Assembly: GCA_026018925.1 (NCBI GenBank)
Contig: JAKSZU010000009.1
Span: 71,102,949-71,166,948, forward strand
Length of the DNA stretch: 64,000 nucleotides
Direction of reading: 5' to 3'
DNA from: Tupaia tana
Taxonomy: Eukaryota > Chordata > Mammalia > Scandentia > Tupaiidae
Below, piece after piece: positions 11,184 through 23,306 of this stretch (position 1 is the stretch's first letter; each line of letters starts with the position of its first letter). The notes below the pieces were generated by a model that worked only from the letters and a program-made list of their open reading frames with translations, was not told where the DNA came from and searched no databases. Made by a program: the position numbers and the translations under genes.

Positions 11184-12653
11184 TCTTTATGCTCATTTTC
11201 CATTCCTTATTTTAGTGTGCACTTAACTAAGGACTAATTATTGGGCACCTTTCATCTGATAATTAACCACATCTTTTGTGAAGTGTCTGTTCAAACTCTT
11301 TACTCACTTTAAAATTTTAATATTTATCTTATTAAGATGAATGAGTTCTTTATCATGTATACCAATCTTTGTTAGATGTGCTTTGTGAATTTTTTTTTTC
11401 CCCAGTTTATGCCTGGTCAATTCATTTTTTTTTAATTATGTATTTTATGGATAAGTTTTTTATTTTGATGAAAATCTAATTTATCTGTAGGTTTTTTATT
11501 ACTTTCTGTGACCTAAGAAACCTTCATAAACCCCCTCCATGTTAGATTTTTGACATTAATTACTTATAAATTGGTGTATCCATTCAAAACATTTTACTTT
11601 GATCTTGAAGCTGCTACCAATTAGTCAGTGCTACTATGACCTTATGATGATTCAAAGAAATCTAGATATCTCAACAAAAATATAGAAACATGGCTTAAGG
11701 GCTCCTCCCCTCAGGAAAGATAGTTTTGTTGTATGTTAACATTTGCAGGATAAGAATAGATAACAGAAGTGTATTATTCTCAGATAAGGGAGAATAAGGT
11801 ATAAATTGCTGTGGAAGAACCACCAGTTCTCACATTCCTCTCTTTTTCTTCCCCATATTCTCTATCTCTATGATTGCCTACCTTCTCCTTCACTGTCCTT
11901 ATTAATGCAAGGGGTCATAGTTTTCAGCTTCCTTATTCCAACATTTCACCAAAAGGTAGCTATCTAGAATCGTTAACATAACTGAAATTCTAAAGCCCAC
12001 TGGAAATTTTGAACGGCATATGAATTTACATCATCCCTGAGAGAGCCATCAGTTATAAGTAAAGTAGTCACCTATAAGGCCTACTTTCTCAGGTGTTTGA
12101 TTTAATCTTTTTCTCTGTTAGAGCAAAGCAGTGATTATTTGATAACATACTTGAGCCTCAAATGTCGCTGTTCTTCAGGCTATGTCCACAGGTGATTATG
12201 ATAAAGTAATTTCAGAAATCATAGTAAAGGCTTTATTTTTGTTTAATTTTAAAAGAGCTTTTATGGATTTTTATTTTATTAGAGAAAGATGTAGAGAAGC
12301 AAAAATGAAAATGGAAACAAAACCAAGAATTATTCCTACCTAGAACCAGAATGGGTGTTGTTGGTGACATCAAGTGTATTTTGGGGCTAATCATACAGAG
12401 TCAGTGTGAAAAGTTTTGCAAGGATTGGTAGGTCCAATATGCAGTGCAGCATTAGAGAGTTATGGTTGCCAAAAATCTCCACTTAAGATAATCAGTCCAG
12501 TATTTACAAGATATATCTCATTCTAGTTAGGAGACCTCTGGGTTCTTCAAAATAGAGTGATCTTCACAAAAGACTGTGGAAAGAAAAATAATAGCTCACA
12601 CGATTATCAGTGATAATTTTGTTTCTATTTTACTTATAGAAATCTTGATGTGA

Positions 12654-12845
12654 GGCACCAGCAGGTAGCATGGTCGTTAAAGGTGCTTGCTGGACTCCTA
12701 TATAGCTGACCATGGTTCAAGTCCCGAACTTGGCAGCTTGCTTTCTCACTCTCTCTCTCTCCATCTTTGTCTCTGTCTCTCTCTGGTCAAATTTTAATAA
12801 TAATAATAAATAAAGTTAAATAAAATAATTCTTAAAAATATTAAC
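12654..12845 (+). repeat. Short-form SINE-A with perfect TSD
   Basis: GGCACCAGCAGGTAGCATGG head, GGTTCAAGTCCCGAAC B box, CTCTCTCTGGTCAAA and a TAATAATAAATAAA tail. Flanked by GAAATCTTGATGTGA at 12639-12653 and 12846-12860. Confidence 0.9.
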
Positions 12846-13228
12846 GAAATCTTGATGTGAATAACTGTCTTGGAATTTACTTCAATTCTTGGCCCTGAAG
12901 GCTAAGAATAGCACAGAGCTTTTCATTTTATCTAGAGTAGCCAATTGTGTGTACATATGTATATGTGTGTGTTTTAGTGTGGGAAATGAGTTTGGTGGTA
13001 GTGGAGATTTAATGCTTACAGAAACTTATTAGATTTCCATTGGCTTTCTTTGAGATCTATCAAGAATTTTTCCTAACTGTTTTTGTTACCAGGAATCATT
13101 AAAAGTTCATGTTACTTAGTGCCTGTGTCTAGTTGTTCACATGATCAGTGGAGAAGGTTCTAAGAGGCCAAAGATTTTTTTAAACTTCTTATGCACTTTT
13201 GCAATGAAAATTTGCCTTTGAGATCTGA

Positions 13229-13549
<321 letters not shown>

Positions 13550-14309
13550 TAATAATCCTACATGAATGAAAACCTAAGCTTCATCTGTCATATAGGATTT
13601 ACAGCTTATTTTTATTCACTTACATTGAATAAGAAATCTGTATAGTATTCTTTTAAGCTAATATTTTTCTGATTTCCTTATAATATAGATAACACTTTTA
13701 AAATATAAATAGATATGTTGGCTGAAGGGTAAATCATATATACTTGATACCATTTCCTGCCTGTATGCTCAAATATATGGCAAGATTTTTTCCCCCAAAA
13801 CTCATCTTTTGGAAACAATATTCCTATCCTTGTAAAATCTCATATATTACTAGTTAGTCTTTCAGTTAGTATATTTTGAACAAAAAAGCTCCTTGAGAAA
13901 GACACATTAATTTGAAATTATTTCAGTCACTCGTGATTTTGCATGTTTATAGACATCATCTGACAAAATCAGTAAAAAGAAAAAGCAGAGAAAGATATAA
14001 TATAAATTCAGTAATTTTTTTTCAATGGATAGGATATTAGTACTATAGCTGTTGAATACCATTGTAAACAAGCTTTTTAGACCTCACTTAGAGGACAACA
14101 TGGGGAGTGGTTGTGTTATGGAATTTACCAGTTTTTATAAGACAAAATTTTAAAACTTATAATTTTATGTGAATAGGTATATGTGCTTGAAAAAAAATTA
14201 TGAAATTCCTGTTGAGAGCATCATACGTGGAATCAGAAACTGCTATGTGTTAAGAGTTGAGACTATTGGGAAAGAAGGTGATAAGTTACAGAAAATTCTA
14301 TTCTGTTGC

Positions 14310-14395
14310 TATGAATAAAATAGGCTTATTAGGCACTTAGAGTGTGTCAAGCACCATACTAAGCATTGTAGTTATATTGATTGATTTAATGGTAT
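14310..14395 (-). repeat. MIR 3' fragment
   Basis: TAGGCACTTAGAGTGTGTCA and AGCACCATACTAAGCATTG resemble antisense MIR (TGTGCCAGGCACT...AAGC pattern). Confidence 0.55.
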
Positions 14396-14681
14396 ATATG
14401 TCTCAAGACTGGTTCTCATGACAGAGACATTGATGTTGAAATGCAGTTTGAATGTCATTGCATAAAATGATAATGTGGAGAAACAAGCAAAGTAGTGTGT
14501 CATAAAAATAATTTAAACCATGTATAGCCAAGAGAGTAAATGTGGTAAGTAGACATTTAACTATTTTTCCTATATGACTAAAATATTTATACTTAAGTTG
14601 ATGAGACACCCTTTTTTTGGACCTTATCCTTTGGAAGTGTATGTGAAGGACACCTTATATCTAGGTATATTTAGTACTTTT

Positions 14682-14878
14682 ATAAAAACAAAACAAAACA
14701 AAACAGAACAAAACAAAAAACATTTAGTCTATGGGGGCCAGCAGGTGGCATGGTGGTTAAGGTACCAGACTTCCACATGGACAACTATGGTTTGAGTCCC
14801 ATGCCTGGTGACTTACTTTTTCACTTTCTTTCTCTCTCTCTCTCTCTTTCTCTGGTGGGCACACATACCCTGTAAAAA
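14682..14878 (+). repeat. (AAAAC)n run and SINE-A with internal deletion
   Basis: An AAAAC-rich run (14685-14720) precedes a copy starting GGGGGCCAGCAGGTGGC at 14733 whose middle is missing; it ends ACACATACCCTGTAAAAAAT. Confidence 0.8.
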
Positions 14879-15144
14879 ATTTAATATGAATTTAGTAATT
14901 TTTTTAATGGATAGGATATTATGTAAAGTTCTTGTACTTTACATAAAAATTAAATAAGTAATTCTTTGAAAAAAGAAGAAGAACTAGTTTAGATTCTTGG
15001 AACAACAATATCAACAAAATACCCAGAAAAATTCTAGTTATCTGGAAAACTTGATGAATAAAGGGTTTTACAAAAATAGATTTTGGCAATGGGTTAGATT
15101 TATTTAAATAAAAATGTCTTTTTAGAAGTTTCTTGAATTTTTTT

Positions 15145-15386
15145 TCCTTTTTTTTGAGAGTTTTTTGCTATAGGGCAGACAGAGAGAGACAGAGACAGAA
15201 GGCGAGAAATCACCCCTCAGGGGGGATGGCCACACCGCAATCCCTTCTCCTCCATTCTCCTCTTGGGATCTTGGGCACACACGCACACGTGCCCAGCGTG
15301 AGTTTAAGCCACCAGGTCCAGGACTTGAACCACAATCCACTACATGGGAGTTCAGCGACATAGCCATTGTGCCAACTGCTGGTCCC
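15145..15386 (-). repeat. SINE-A
   Basis: GAGTTTTTTGCTATAGGGCA through GCCAACTGCTGGTCCC. TSD AGAAGTTTCTTGAATTTT (from 15124) / GGAAGTTTCTTGTATTTT (from 15387). Confidence 0.92.
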
Positions 15387-15520
15387 GGAAGTTTCTTGTA
15401 TTTTAATACTTGTTTTACTCTAGGGTCTAGATTCTGTCACTGTATATATTCTCCTATCACTCTCTTTCCCTGGTCTATAGTTATTTTCTTAGACAGGTAA
15501 CCCCACGTCTACACATTGGA

Positions 15521-15777
15521 AGTTTTTTTTTTTTTTTTTTTTCTTTTTTTTGGAGGGGCCCGTGTGCTCACCAGAAAGACAGAGATAGGCAGAGAGATAG
15601 AAAGCAAGAAATCATCCCCCCCAGGGGGGATGGCCACACCGCAATCCCTTCTCTCAGGATCTTGGGCATGCATGCACATGTACCTGGTGTGAGTTTAAGC
15701 CACTGAGTCCGGGACTCGAACTGCGGTCGACTACATAGGAGTTCAGCAACGTAGCCATTACGCTAACTGCTGGTCCC
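15521..15777 (-). repeat. SINE-A with long T tail
   Basis: Tail of about 30 T-rich bases, GGAGGGGCCCGTGTGCTC, then GTCGACTACATAGGAGTTC and GCTAACTGCTGGTCCC. Approximate TSD around CTACATTGAAAATT. Confidence 0.9.
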
Positions 15778-15832
15778 TACATTGAAAATTCTTGTACTTT
15801 ACATTATCTTCTGCTTATAGTAGGATATTTTA

Positions 15833-15968
15833 TGAGGAGACTTCAAAAGTTTGTGGAAAAATAGAGTTAAAGTACAAGTTTATTTGGGTGTGTAAAAAAA
15901 TCTTGAAATCCATGTATAGTATTTTCATAATACACATTTTCCAGGAATTTTCTGAAGACCCTTCAAAC
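15833..15968 (+). mobile_element. Mariner-like MITE fossil
   Basis: Inverted ends GAGGAGACTTCAAAAGTTTG and AATTTTCTGAAGACCCTTC with TA on both sides, and inner ACAAGTTTATTTGGGTG and GTATAGTATTTTCATAATAC. The same family is at 55779 and 57741. Confidence 0.7.
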
Positions 15969-16268
15969 TATCTAATATTAAACTTGATGGTAAAAGCTGT
16001 TTGCCACTATTTTACTTCAGGCTAACATGTTAATTGAGGACAACAAAACATTTTAAAAATAAGTATTGCCCTGCTTTATGAAATTTGTAAGTTTGGAAAT
16101 TTCCTTTGATTAATTTACTTAAAATATATTGTACTTATATTCTACTACTAGTTCCTTGAGTATATGTAGTACATTTTCAAAAAGTTTCCTCTGACAAATA
16201 TGTTTATTAAATCACTTGAAATTTTAAACTGGTTAAAAATTGATCCTTGACATTTTGAAAAGGTAATA

Positions 16269-16335
16269 TTAGGTCACTGGGAAAATCATGACATATTTTC
16301 CTTGCAAAAATGCATCATGCCTTTCCCGATGACCC
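16269..16335 (+). mobile_element. Palindromic 70-bp MITE, copy 1
   Basis: TTAGGTCACTGGGAAAATCA opens and TGCCTTTCCCGATGACCC closes an imperfect hairpin with TA at both outer edges. Same design as 38826-38895. Confidence 0.7.
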
Positions 16336-16337
16336 TA

Positions 16338-16400
<63 letters not shown>

Positions 16401-16520
16401 CTATATATATATATATACATATACATACACACACATATATAGATACATATGTATATATACATACACACATACATATATGTAACTATATGTGTGTGTGTGT
16501 GTGTGTGTGTGTATCTCTAT
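16336..16520. repeat. Compound microsatellite (TATC)n, (TA)n, (CA/TG)n
   Basis: About 17 tetranucleotide units (16338-16403), then TA and ACAT-type repeats, then (GT)n at about 16489-16513. It abuts the MITE end. Confidence 0.95.
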
Positions 16521-16794
16521 CTATATTTAAGAATTACCTATATGTTACTATATCATATAATTTTCTCCAGATAATGTAATTAAGAATTACTGAAAAATTT
16601 AAGGGGCCAATTTCATCCCTTGGTGAAAGTTTATATAATTTATTACACATTCTTGTGTTTATTGTCTTTCTGGATATAAAGTATTCAGGTATTGATATTA
16701 TAAAGTCCTGAGTTATCTTGTGCTATGTACATTTCAAAAATACTTTTATATATAATCAATATTTGACATGACTAGTTACCAATCTTCAAATATC

Positions 16795-17195
16795 TTAAAG
16801 TGAGTTGATGGATATGGAAGATTTACTGCTGAGTGAAGCAAGCCAGGCTATGGAGGAGAGGAATTGTATATCTCCACTTAATATATACCGAGTGTCCACA
16901 TTATATGACTGAAACTAATTGACTAAAGGATATAGAAGCACAGTATGTAGATGTAAATACCAGATAAAGTGTGTGTGAAAGAGGAGGGTCTGAGGAAGGA
17001 CATTTAGAAGAAAAATAGGGAGGCAAAGCATTAACGGCACAAAGAAATGTGGTATTATCTGTTGAAGATATTTTGTAGTTTTATCAAGTGTACTAGGGAG
17101 AAATGTTCACCTGTTGAAATATCCATCTTGTAAGCCAAATAATAATGTGATTGAATGTATAAAAGAAAATGAAATGAAAAAATAAAAAAAATTAA
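16795..17195 (+). repeat. L1 3' end, 5'-truncated, sense
   Basis: GATATGGAAGATTTACTGC, AGTGAAGCAAGCCAGGC and CTCCACTTAATATAT pair with the reverse complement of the L1 at 18800-20917 (for example GGCAGTAAATCTTCCATGTCC there). Ends in an A-rich tail near 17195. Confidence 0.65.
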
Positions 17196-17277
17196 AATAC
17201 AAGAATAAAGGACTTCATTTTGAGCCTGATATATTGACATCTAAGAATTATGAAAACTGTTATTAACAAGTAATACA

Positions 17278-17580
17278 GGGACCAGCAGGTGATGTAGTGG
17301 TTAATGCACTAGACCCACACATGGCCAACTATGGTTCTAGTCCCAGACCTCAAGCAATGGCTTGACAGTCACAGTGGTTGCACTGTGTGAATGCCCAAAC
17401 TCCCAAGAGAAGAATGAAGGAGAAGGGAATGCAGTATGAGTATCCCACTGGAGGATGATTTCTTACTTTGCCTTTCTCAGTCTCTCTGTCTCTCTCTCTC
17501 CCTCTCCCTTCTCCCTCTGATGCACACACACACTCTGTGACAAAAACCTAAAAACAAAACAAAACCAAAAAAACACAAAA
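17278..17580 (+). repeat. SINE-A with (AAAAC)n tail
   Basis: GGGACCAGCAGGTGATGTAG head, GGTTCTAGTCCCAGACC B box, a body with a small local expansion, a long CT tract and an AAAAC-rich tail. Confidence 0.85.
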
Positions 17581-17741
17581 ATTCATAAAATAGATATGCT
17601 TTATCCTCACATGTAGATAATTAGTTGTCCTGATTCTCAAGCAATGTCAAAATAGCCTTATCTGAATGTCCCAATCCTGATGTAGATCTACTAATATAAA
17701 CTAGAGTTAGTTATCAATAGTATAGTTTTGTTTTATTTTTA

Positions 17742-17993
17742 AAGGTTTTTTTTAAGGGCACATTTGCTTGGGCAGAGAAACAGTGAGAGGGAAAGTGACA
17801 AATCATCCTGTAATGAAAACGACCATGGCACAATCTCTTCTCTTTCATTTTCCACCCGGGATTCTAGGCACACACACACACACACACACACACACGCGCG
17901 CGCCTCATATGATTTTCATGCTTCTGGGTCTGGAACTCAAACTGTGGTTGGCCATATGGGAGTCAAGTGCCTCAACAAAAATATAACCTGTTG
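17742..17993 (-). repeat. SINE-A carrying an internal (CA)n
   Basis: TTTTTTTTAAGGGCACATTTG, GTGACAAATCATCCTG, a (CA)n(CG)n tract at 17869-17902 in place of the usual GCACGCACACGC, then GAACTCAAACTGTGGTTGG. Confidence 0.8.
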
Positions 17994-18261
17994 GTACCTT
18001 ATAGCATAGATTTTATTCGTTGTTTTCTTTGCTTCACTTTCCTAATAAGGATTTACATGGCATTGGTTGTGACAAGTCAAACTGAAGTTGACATACTCTG
18101 TTGGAGTTGGTTCAATGACTCTGAAGTGATAACTATCTTTGAGTTTTGATGGAATGAAAGGAAAAGTATGAATTTAGATAGATATAAATTTTCTCAGAAA
18201 ATTATTGGTTCAGATTGCTCAGTTTAATTAAAACTTCTCATCTTTTTTTTTTTTTTTTTAG

Positions 18262-18386
18262 GAAAATAGTGACAATGTGAATGAAAATCTAACATGGCAA
18301 GAGCAGATCCTTGAAAATGAAGAAGCCATCACTCTTAGCAAGAAGGACAGAACCATTCAGCATGTGGAAGTATTTTGTTATGCCAG
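18262..18386 (+). CDS. CHM: CHM internal coding exon (human exon 4 equivalent)
   Basis: This 125-base exon follows a nearly pure T tract ending TAG and is followed by GTATGA. It is open in the frame set by the preceding exon. It starts [18 protein letters not shown], continues through [18 protein letters not shown] and ends VFCYA plus two bases of a split serine codon. The segment belongs to the N-terminal part of Rab escort protein 1 that leads into the REP-specific insert. Exon length and both splice phases fit the human gene as remembered (c.190-314). Reading on past the donor site gives a stop within a few codons, so the splice site sets the end. The 17-T polypyrimidine tract is described as a finding. 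Confidence 0.97.
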
Positions 18387-18559
18387 GTATGAGAAGCATT
18401 AATTAAAGATAAATTAAGCTAATAATTTATTGTTCACATTTCTTCAGAAGCCAACAATAAGGATTTACATGGCATTGTTTGCTACCAGTCAAATTGATAT
18501 ATGAATTTGGTCTGTTTTTAATTGAAATTTCAGTTTTCCATGTTTAAGTGATAATAACA

Positions 18560-18775
18560 GTAACTTGTGACATCAGTGCCTTACAGTTTTACCAAGTTCT
18601 TTCAAATACATTATGTTATTTGATCTTTACAACAATCCTGTGTTAGGGTGAAGAATATAGTATTATCTGCATTTTTTATAGAATCTTCCCTGGAGCTCAG
18701 AGAGATGAAGTAATTGCTGAAGTTCACATTGCTTGGTAAATGGCAAAGCTATATCTAAGCTAAAGAGTTTTTTAA
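18560..18775 (-). repeat. MIR
   Basis: CTTTACAACAATCCTGTGTTAGG, ATTATCTGCATTTTTTATAG, GAAGTAATTGCTGAAGTTCA and AATGGCAAAGCTAT follow the antisense MIR consensus. Confidence 0.75.
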
Positions 18776-18830
18776 ACCAAGACTAAATCCCAGGGTTTTT
18801 TTTTATCTTTTTTTAAAAAAATTATTATTG

Positions 18831-19069
18831 GGACCAGCAGTTAGCGTAATGGCTATGTAGCTGGACTCCCATGTTGTTGACCGTGGTTCAAGTCCCGGAC
18901 CCGGTGGCTAAAAACTCACGCCGGGCTCATGTGCAGGAGAATGGAGGAGACAGGATTGAGGCATGGCCATCCCCCCTGGGGGGTGATTTCTAACTTTTTG
19001 TCTCTCTGTCTCTCTCTGTCTTTCTGGTGAGTGCATGTGCCCTATAGCAAAAACCTCTCCAAAAAAAAA
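18831..19069 (+). repeat. SINE-A with short internal deletion
   Basis: GGGACCAGCAGTTAGCGTAA head, GGTTCAAGTCCCGGACCC, deletion after GGGCTCATGTGC, GTGCCCTATAGCAAAAACCT end. Inserted in the tail of the L1, with ATTATTATTG-like repeats on each side. Confidence 0.9.
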
Positions 19070-20606
19070 TTATTATTATTGTTATTTATTATTTATACAT
19101 TCAATCATTATACATCATTTAGTTTTTAAAGCGATTTTACCCAACATGATATGTGCCACACAGCAGGCAAGTTAAGAATACTATGCATGACCTCACCAAC
19201 AGACAACAAACCATAACTGTGTCCCCCAAATTCCTTACTTCTCCATTTTTCTCCAAATTTTCCTTCCTGCCTCTTTCTCTCTACCATTCTCTTATATTTT
19301 GTCCCCAGTGTCCATAACAATTTTCAATGCTTTTATGTCCTCCAGTCTTTCAGTCTGTACCATAGAATGTAGATAGTATATGTTAAGTGGAGCCATATAA
19401 TGTCTCTGTTTCATAGTCTCACTTTGTTCACTCGGCAGTAAATCTTCCATGTCCACTTTCTATCAAATGCCAGGGAAAAACTGGAAAAACTTGTCCATTA
19501 TAGCTGAATAGTGTTCCATGGAGTACAGGTGCCACACTTTTTCAATCGATTAATTTGTTTGTGAACATTTGGGTTGGTTCCATATCTTAGCAATCATGAA
19601 TAATGCTGCAATAAATACAGTAGTGCAAGTGCTTTTGAACTGAGCATTGTCTTGTCCTTTGGGTAAATACCCAGGAGTGGATTTCTGGATCATATGGTAG
19701 TTCTATTTGAAGGTCTTTGAGGAACCTCTATATTGTTCTCCACAATGGCTGGATCAATTTACATTCCCACCAGCAATGTAGGAGAGTTCCCCTTTTACCA
19801 CATTCCTGTCAGTACTTATCATTTTTTATTTTTTGAATCTTTGCCATTCTGACTGGGGTTAGGTGGTATCTCATTGTGGTTTTGATCTGCATCTCTCTTA
19901 TGATGAGGGATGTTGAGCATTTTTTTATATGCTTTTTGGCTGTACGTATATCTTCCTTAGAGAATTGTTTATTCTTTTTCCCATCTTATAATTGGGTTAA
20001 TCAGTTTTGTTCTGGGTAAGCTGCTTGAGTTCCCTGTATTTTCTGATTATCAGTCCCTTATCTGATGAATTCGCTTTTGGCTAATTTGTTGGAAAAGGAT
20101 TCTGTAACTGTGAGCTTGTGTGTTTCCCTTACTTTGAAATAATTAGGTGCTATTTTTTCCCTTCTACTGTGTCCTCTAATGTGGGAATCACAGGAGTAGT
20201 TTTGAAATTGGATTTATGAAGGGGAGTTTCCCTCTTTTTACAACCGGTATAGTGATGGACAAAGCATTCTCTAAAACTCACAATGTTCAGATATTTAGCT
20301 ACTATGCACCTAGACTTCTTTAGGTACTGGGTAAGGGCTGAGCAGTAAAATAGGAAAGTAAGGTAAAAGAAAAAGAAAGTAGGAAACAGAAAAAGGAAGG
20401 AAAAGCAATGGAAAAAGAAGGAAAGAACTTGAAAAAAGAGGAGAAAAGAACAGAAATCACATTGCAGAAAATAAAATTGGCTTAAAAATGTAAAACCATG
20501 TGATGTGCTTGAGGCAAAAATGGAGATGCTTGGATGAATTCTGTCCTAGGTGAAGGAAAAGAGAAAAATTAGCAAGAGAAAGCCACAAGGAAGGGGATAT
20601 AAAGCT

Positions 20607-20607
<1 letters not shown>

Positions 20608-20639
<32 letters not shown>
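20608..20639. repeat. Poly(T), 32 bases
   Basis: Uninterrupted T-run inside the purine-rich far end of the L1 insertion. Confidence 0.95.
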
Positions 20640-20643
<4 letters not shown>

Positions 20644-20700
20644 AAAAACGTTGAAAGGGAAAGAGAAGAACAAGAGGAAGAAGATAGACTTTGCCTGTCT

Positions 20701-20917
20701 GACTAGCACTGAGGTCTGGGGGCGGGTCCTGACTGTGGGAACTTGAGAGCCGCAAAGCTGAACCCAGAAGGGACACTATAGGCAGAGATGGAGATGCCTG
20801 GATGTATTCTGTTCTGACTAGCACTGGAGCCTGGAAGGGAGAGGGTCTTGTCTGGGGGGGGGAGGGGCTTCACAGCTGTTAAGGTGAACCCAGAGGGGAC
20901 ACCACAGGCAGAGATCG
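20701..20917. repeat. Two imperfect tandem units of about 115 and 102 bp
   Basis: Unit 1 (20701-20815) and unit 2 (20816-20917) both begin GACTAGCACTG and share TGAACCCAGA.GGGACAC and AGGCAGAGAT. A third partial copy (GGAGATGCTTGGATGAATTC) is at about 20521. Possibly L1 5' UTR monomers. Confidence 0.7.
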
Positions 20918-21949
20918 AATCCCAGGGTTTTCTACTTCTTCACTATTCTTCCAGCTACACCAGACTTCTTAGATATATTCAGTGGAGCAAATGGAAAATT
21001 ATATATTTATGTTGAAAAAATTTGAATTGTCATAATGTTTGTGTACATATTTATATATATATATATAAATTAAATAAAAAGAAAAAAAATAAAAGTGACA
21101 CAGTTTTAAATGTCTCCCTTCAAGATAGAGATTCAGTGTTTTAAAACATTTTGAACAGTTTTTTTTTTTCTTTAAATGACATGTGGTGGATAGGTTGAAA
21201 TGTATCAGTCATATAGTATAATCATTCATGTAGTTTTAGTCTAGAGGTTTAGAACATCCGACTATCAGGTACCTAAATATTAACTGTCATTTACAGTTCA
21301 GTACACTGGAGACTCATCAGGATATGCTCTGTGATCTTATGCATTATTGTCACAAAATTGTAAATGTGACGTGAGCATGTGAAAAGTCTTTGAACTTGTA
21401 TGTGATTTTTTAATCTATGTTCGCATATTTTAGGTAACTAGCATTTTTTTCCCATAACAGTTAATGTTCTATGATTTTCTGCAAAAGCTTAGCTTCTAAA
21501 ATGTGAGATATAGATTATAACTTACATAATACTAAATGTCATTCAGTACAAAAAGGTACAACTTACTGACGTTGTTCAGAACCAGCCAAGAAAGATTTAC
21601 AACAGAAGGTGCTCTCAGCAACAACAAAATCAGACTTTACTGAAAACAGTAATAAAATATTTTCTACCTTTATCATATCTTATTGTGTGTTGATGAATAT
21701 TTTTGACTACAATATAGTGGATACTGTGACCCTTGAGAGGTATTTTTGATACTTCAAGGCATCTGGTTTCTCTGCGTATAAGAGTTGAATTTAATTGTTT
21801 CTAATGACTGAACTGATATATTTGGAGTACAGAGAAAAACATCTCATTTTCAGTTCCTCGTCATGTTCAGTTCCAGTCTTAGAACTTCTCAAAGTAAGGA
21901 AGTGAAATATTGATGGTAGAAGGTTTATTTTATTTATTAATTATTTATA

Positions 21950-22196
21950 GCGTTTTTTGATATAGGATGCATGTACCCCCTGGAGAGATAAAGAGATACA
22001 GAGAGACAGAAAGTGAGAACTCACCCACCAGGAGAATGGCTACACCACATCCCTTCTCCTCCATTCTCCTCTTAGGATCTTGGGCATGCATGCGCATGCA
22101 CCCGGCGTGAGTTTTAAGCTACTGGGTCCAGGACTTGAACCCTGGTCGACTACATGGTAATTCAGTACCATAAACATTGCACCATCTGCTGGTCCC
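21950..22196 (-). repeat. SINE-A
   Basis: GTTTTTTGATATAGGATGC, GTGAGAACTCACCCACC, GAACCCTGGTCGACTACATG and ATCTGCTGGTCCC. Confidence 0.9.
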
Positions 22197-23076
22197 GAAT
22201 ATTTATTTTAAAACAGTGAAATAGGACTTTTCTATGTCTTCCATTCATTGTTGATTAGAGTGTAGAACAACAGGTATACTGGGATAACTTTCTATGTGTC
22301 TTTATTTACTTAGAAAAGTTGGCTGGTTATCAATGTCATAGTAAGCAGGAAGAACCTTGAAAGTATCCAGGGAAGTGGAGGCCTATATAAAAAATCTACT
22401 TGTTTATTGTAGGTGCTAACAACATGAGTAAAGAAAAATAGCAGTACCTCACATAGCTGTAGCCTGACTGATATCCTGAATCTTTTGGATAATGGCTGCC
22501 AACTTAGAATTTTATGAAAGGGGTCAGGGCTAGAAAAGTAGATATCATCATGATTTACTTTATATGAAAAGTCATTACCCTGCACCTACTGACTTAAATC
22601 AAAAGCCTTATTTAATGCATATTTCTCATTTTTACATTTTCTGTTTTTTCCACCATAATAGTTTGAAGGAAAGGGATATCTTCTAGAATCAAGCACACTA
22701 AGACCAGGGTTAGAATATTTCCTTTACTATTTAACTATTTTGCCATTCATAAACCAAGAAACAATCATAGAAATCCTTCTGGATATCAACATGTGGTTAT
22801 ATTCAGTGCTAAAGATGGAGAAGACCATATCAGGAAGCTGAGAGTGGATTTTTGGCTATTTAGTATAGGGATAAAAGGCTCATCACACCAGAAGATCTCA
22901 CAAGGTCATCACTGTATTATAGCACAGTATAACAATTAATGATCATAATGATATCCTGGTGTGTTCAGGCAAAAGTTAAATAATATTCTTTTCTTCCACT
23001 TTAAAAGTAAGGGGATTGAAAGTACATTTTAGAAATACAAGTATTAAAATGGTTAGAATAAAATATTTATCATTTT

Positions 23077-23306
23077 AGAACCAGCCAGATGGCATGGTGG
23101 TTCAGGAAACTGGATTCCATGTGGCCAACTGCAATTTGAGTTCTGGATTGGTGGCTCTGTTGGGTACATGTGCGTGCATGCCCAAAATCCCAAGAGGAAA
23201 ATAGAAGAGACAGGCTTATGGTATGGTCACTCCTCCCTGGGAGTGCATTCTTACTTTTCCTCTTTCTCTCTGTCTCTCTCCATGACCTACAGCAAATTTA
23301 AAAATA
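23077..23306 (+). repeat. SINE-A
   Basis: AGAACCAGCCAGATGGCATGG head, CATGCCCAAAATCCCAAGAGG body, CT-rich tract, CCTACAGCAAATTTAAAA end. Confidence 0.85.

Larger units (their letters stand above)
9050..11620 (-). repeat. Old L1 (ORF2 3' part), antisense, split by later insertions
   Basis: Pieces typical of antisense mammalian L1 ORF2 and 3' end appear in order, for example GAGATTCATCTATGTTG, TTGGATTGTTATCATTTTGG, AGAATTACTGGATCACAGGG and TGAAAATCTAATTTATCTG. Interrupted by SINE-A copies (9400-9644, 9701-9985), a Tigger element (10326-10679) and a SINE-B (10988-11183). Confidence 0.7.
18800..20917 (-). mobile_element. L1 insertion with chimeric far end, bounded by a TSD
   Basis: Flanked by AATCCCAGGGTTTT at 18786-18799 and 20918-20931. 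The left part is a T-rich tail plus antisense L1 3' UTR and ORF2 end (GAATAGTGTTCCATGGAG, CCACAATGGCTGGATCAATT, CTCATTGTGGTTTTGATC) to about 20115. The right part, to 20917, is purine-rich and GC-rich with about 115-bp tandem units and is not ORF2. A SINE-A sits at 18831-19069. Confidence 0.75.

Noticed and set aside
16336..16403. CRISPR-like regular repeat spacing
   Set aside because: Tetranucleotide microsatellite with no spacers; eukaryotic context.
16310..16579. Serine/tyrosine/isoleucine repeat protein
   Set aside because: It is the (TATC)n and (TA)n microsatellite in translation.
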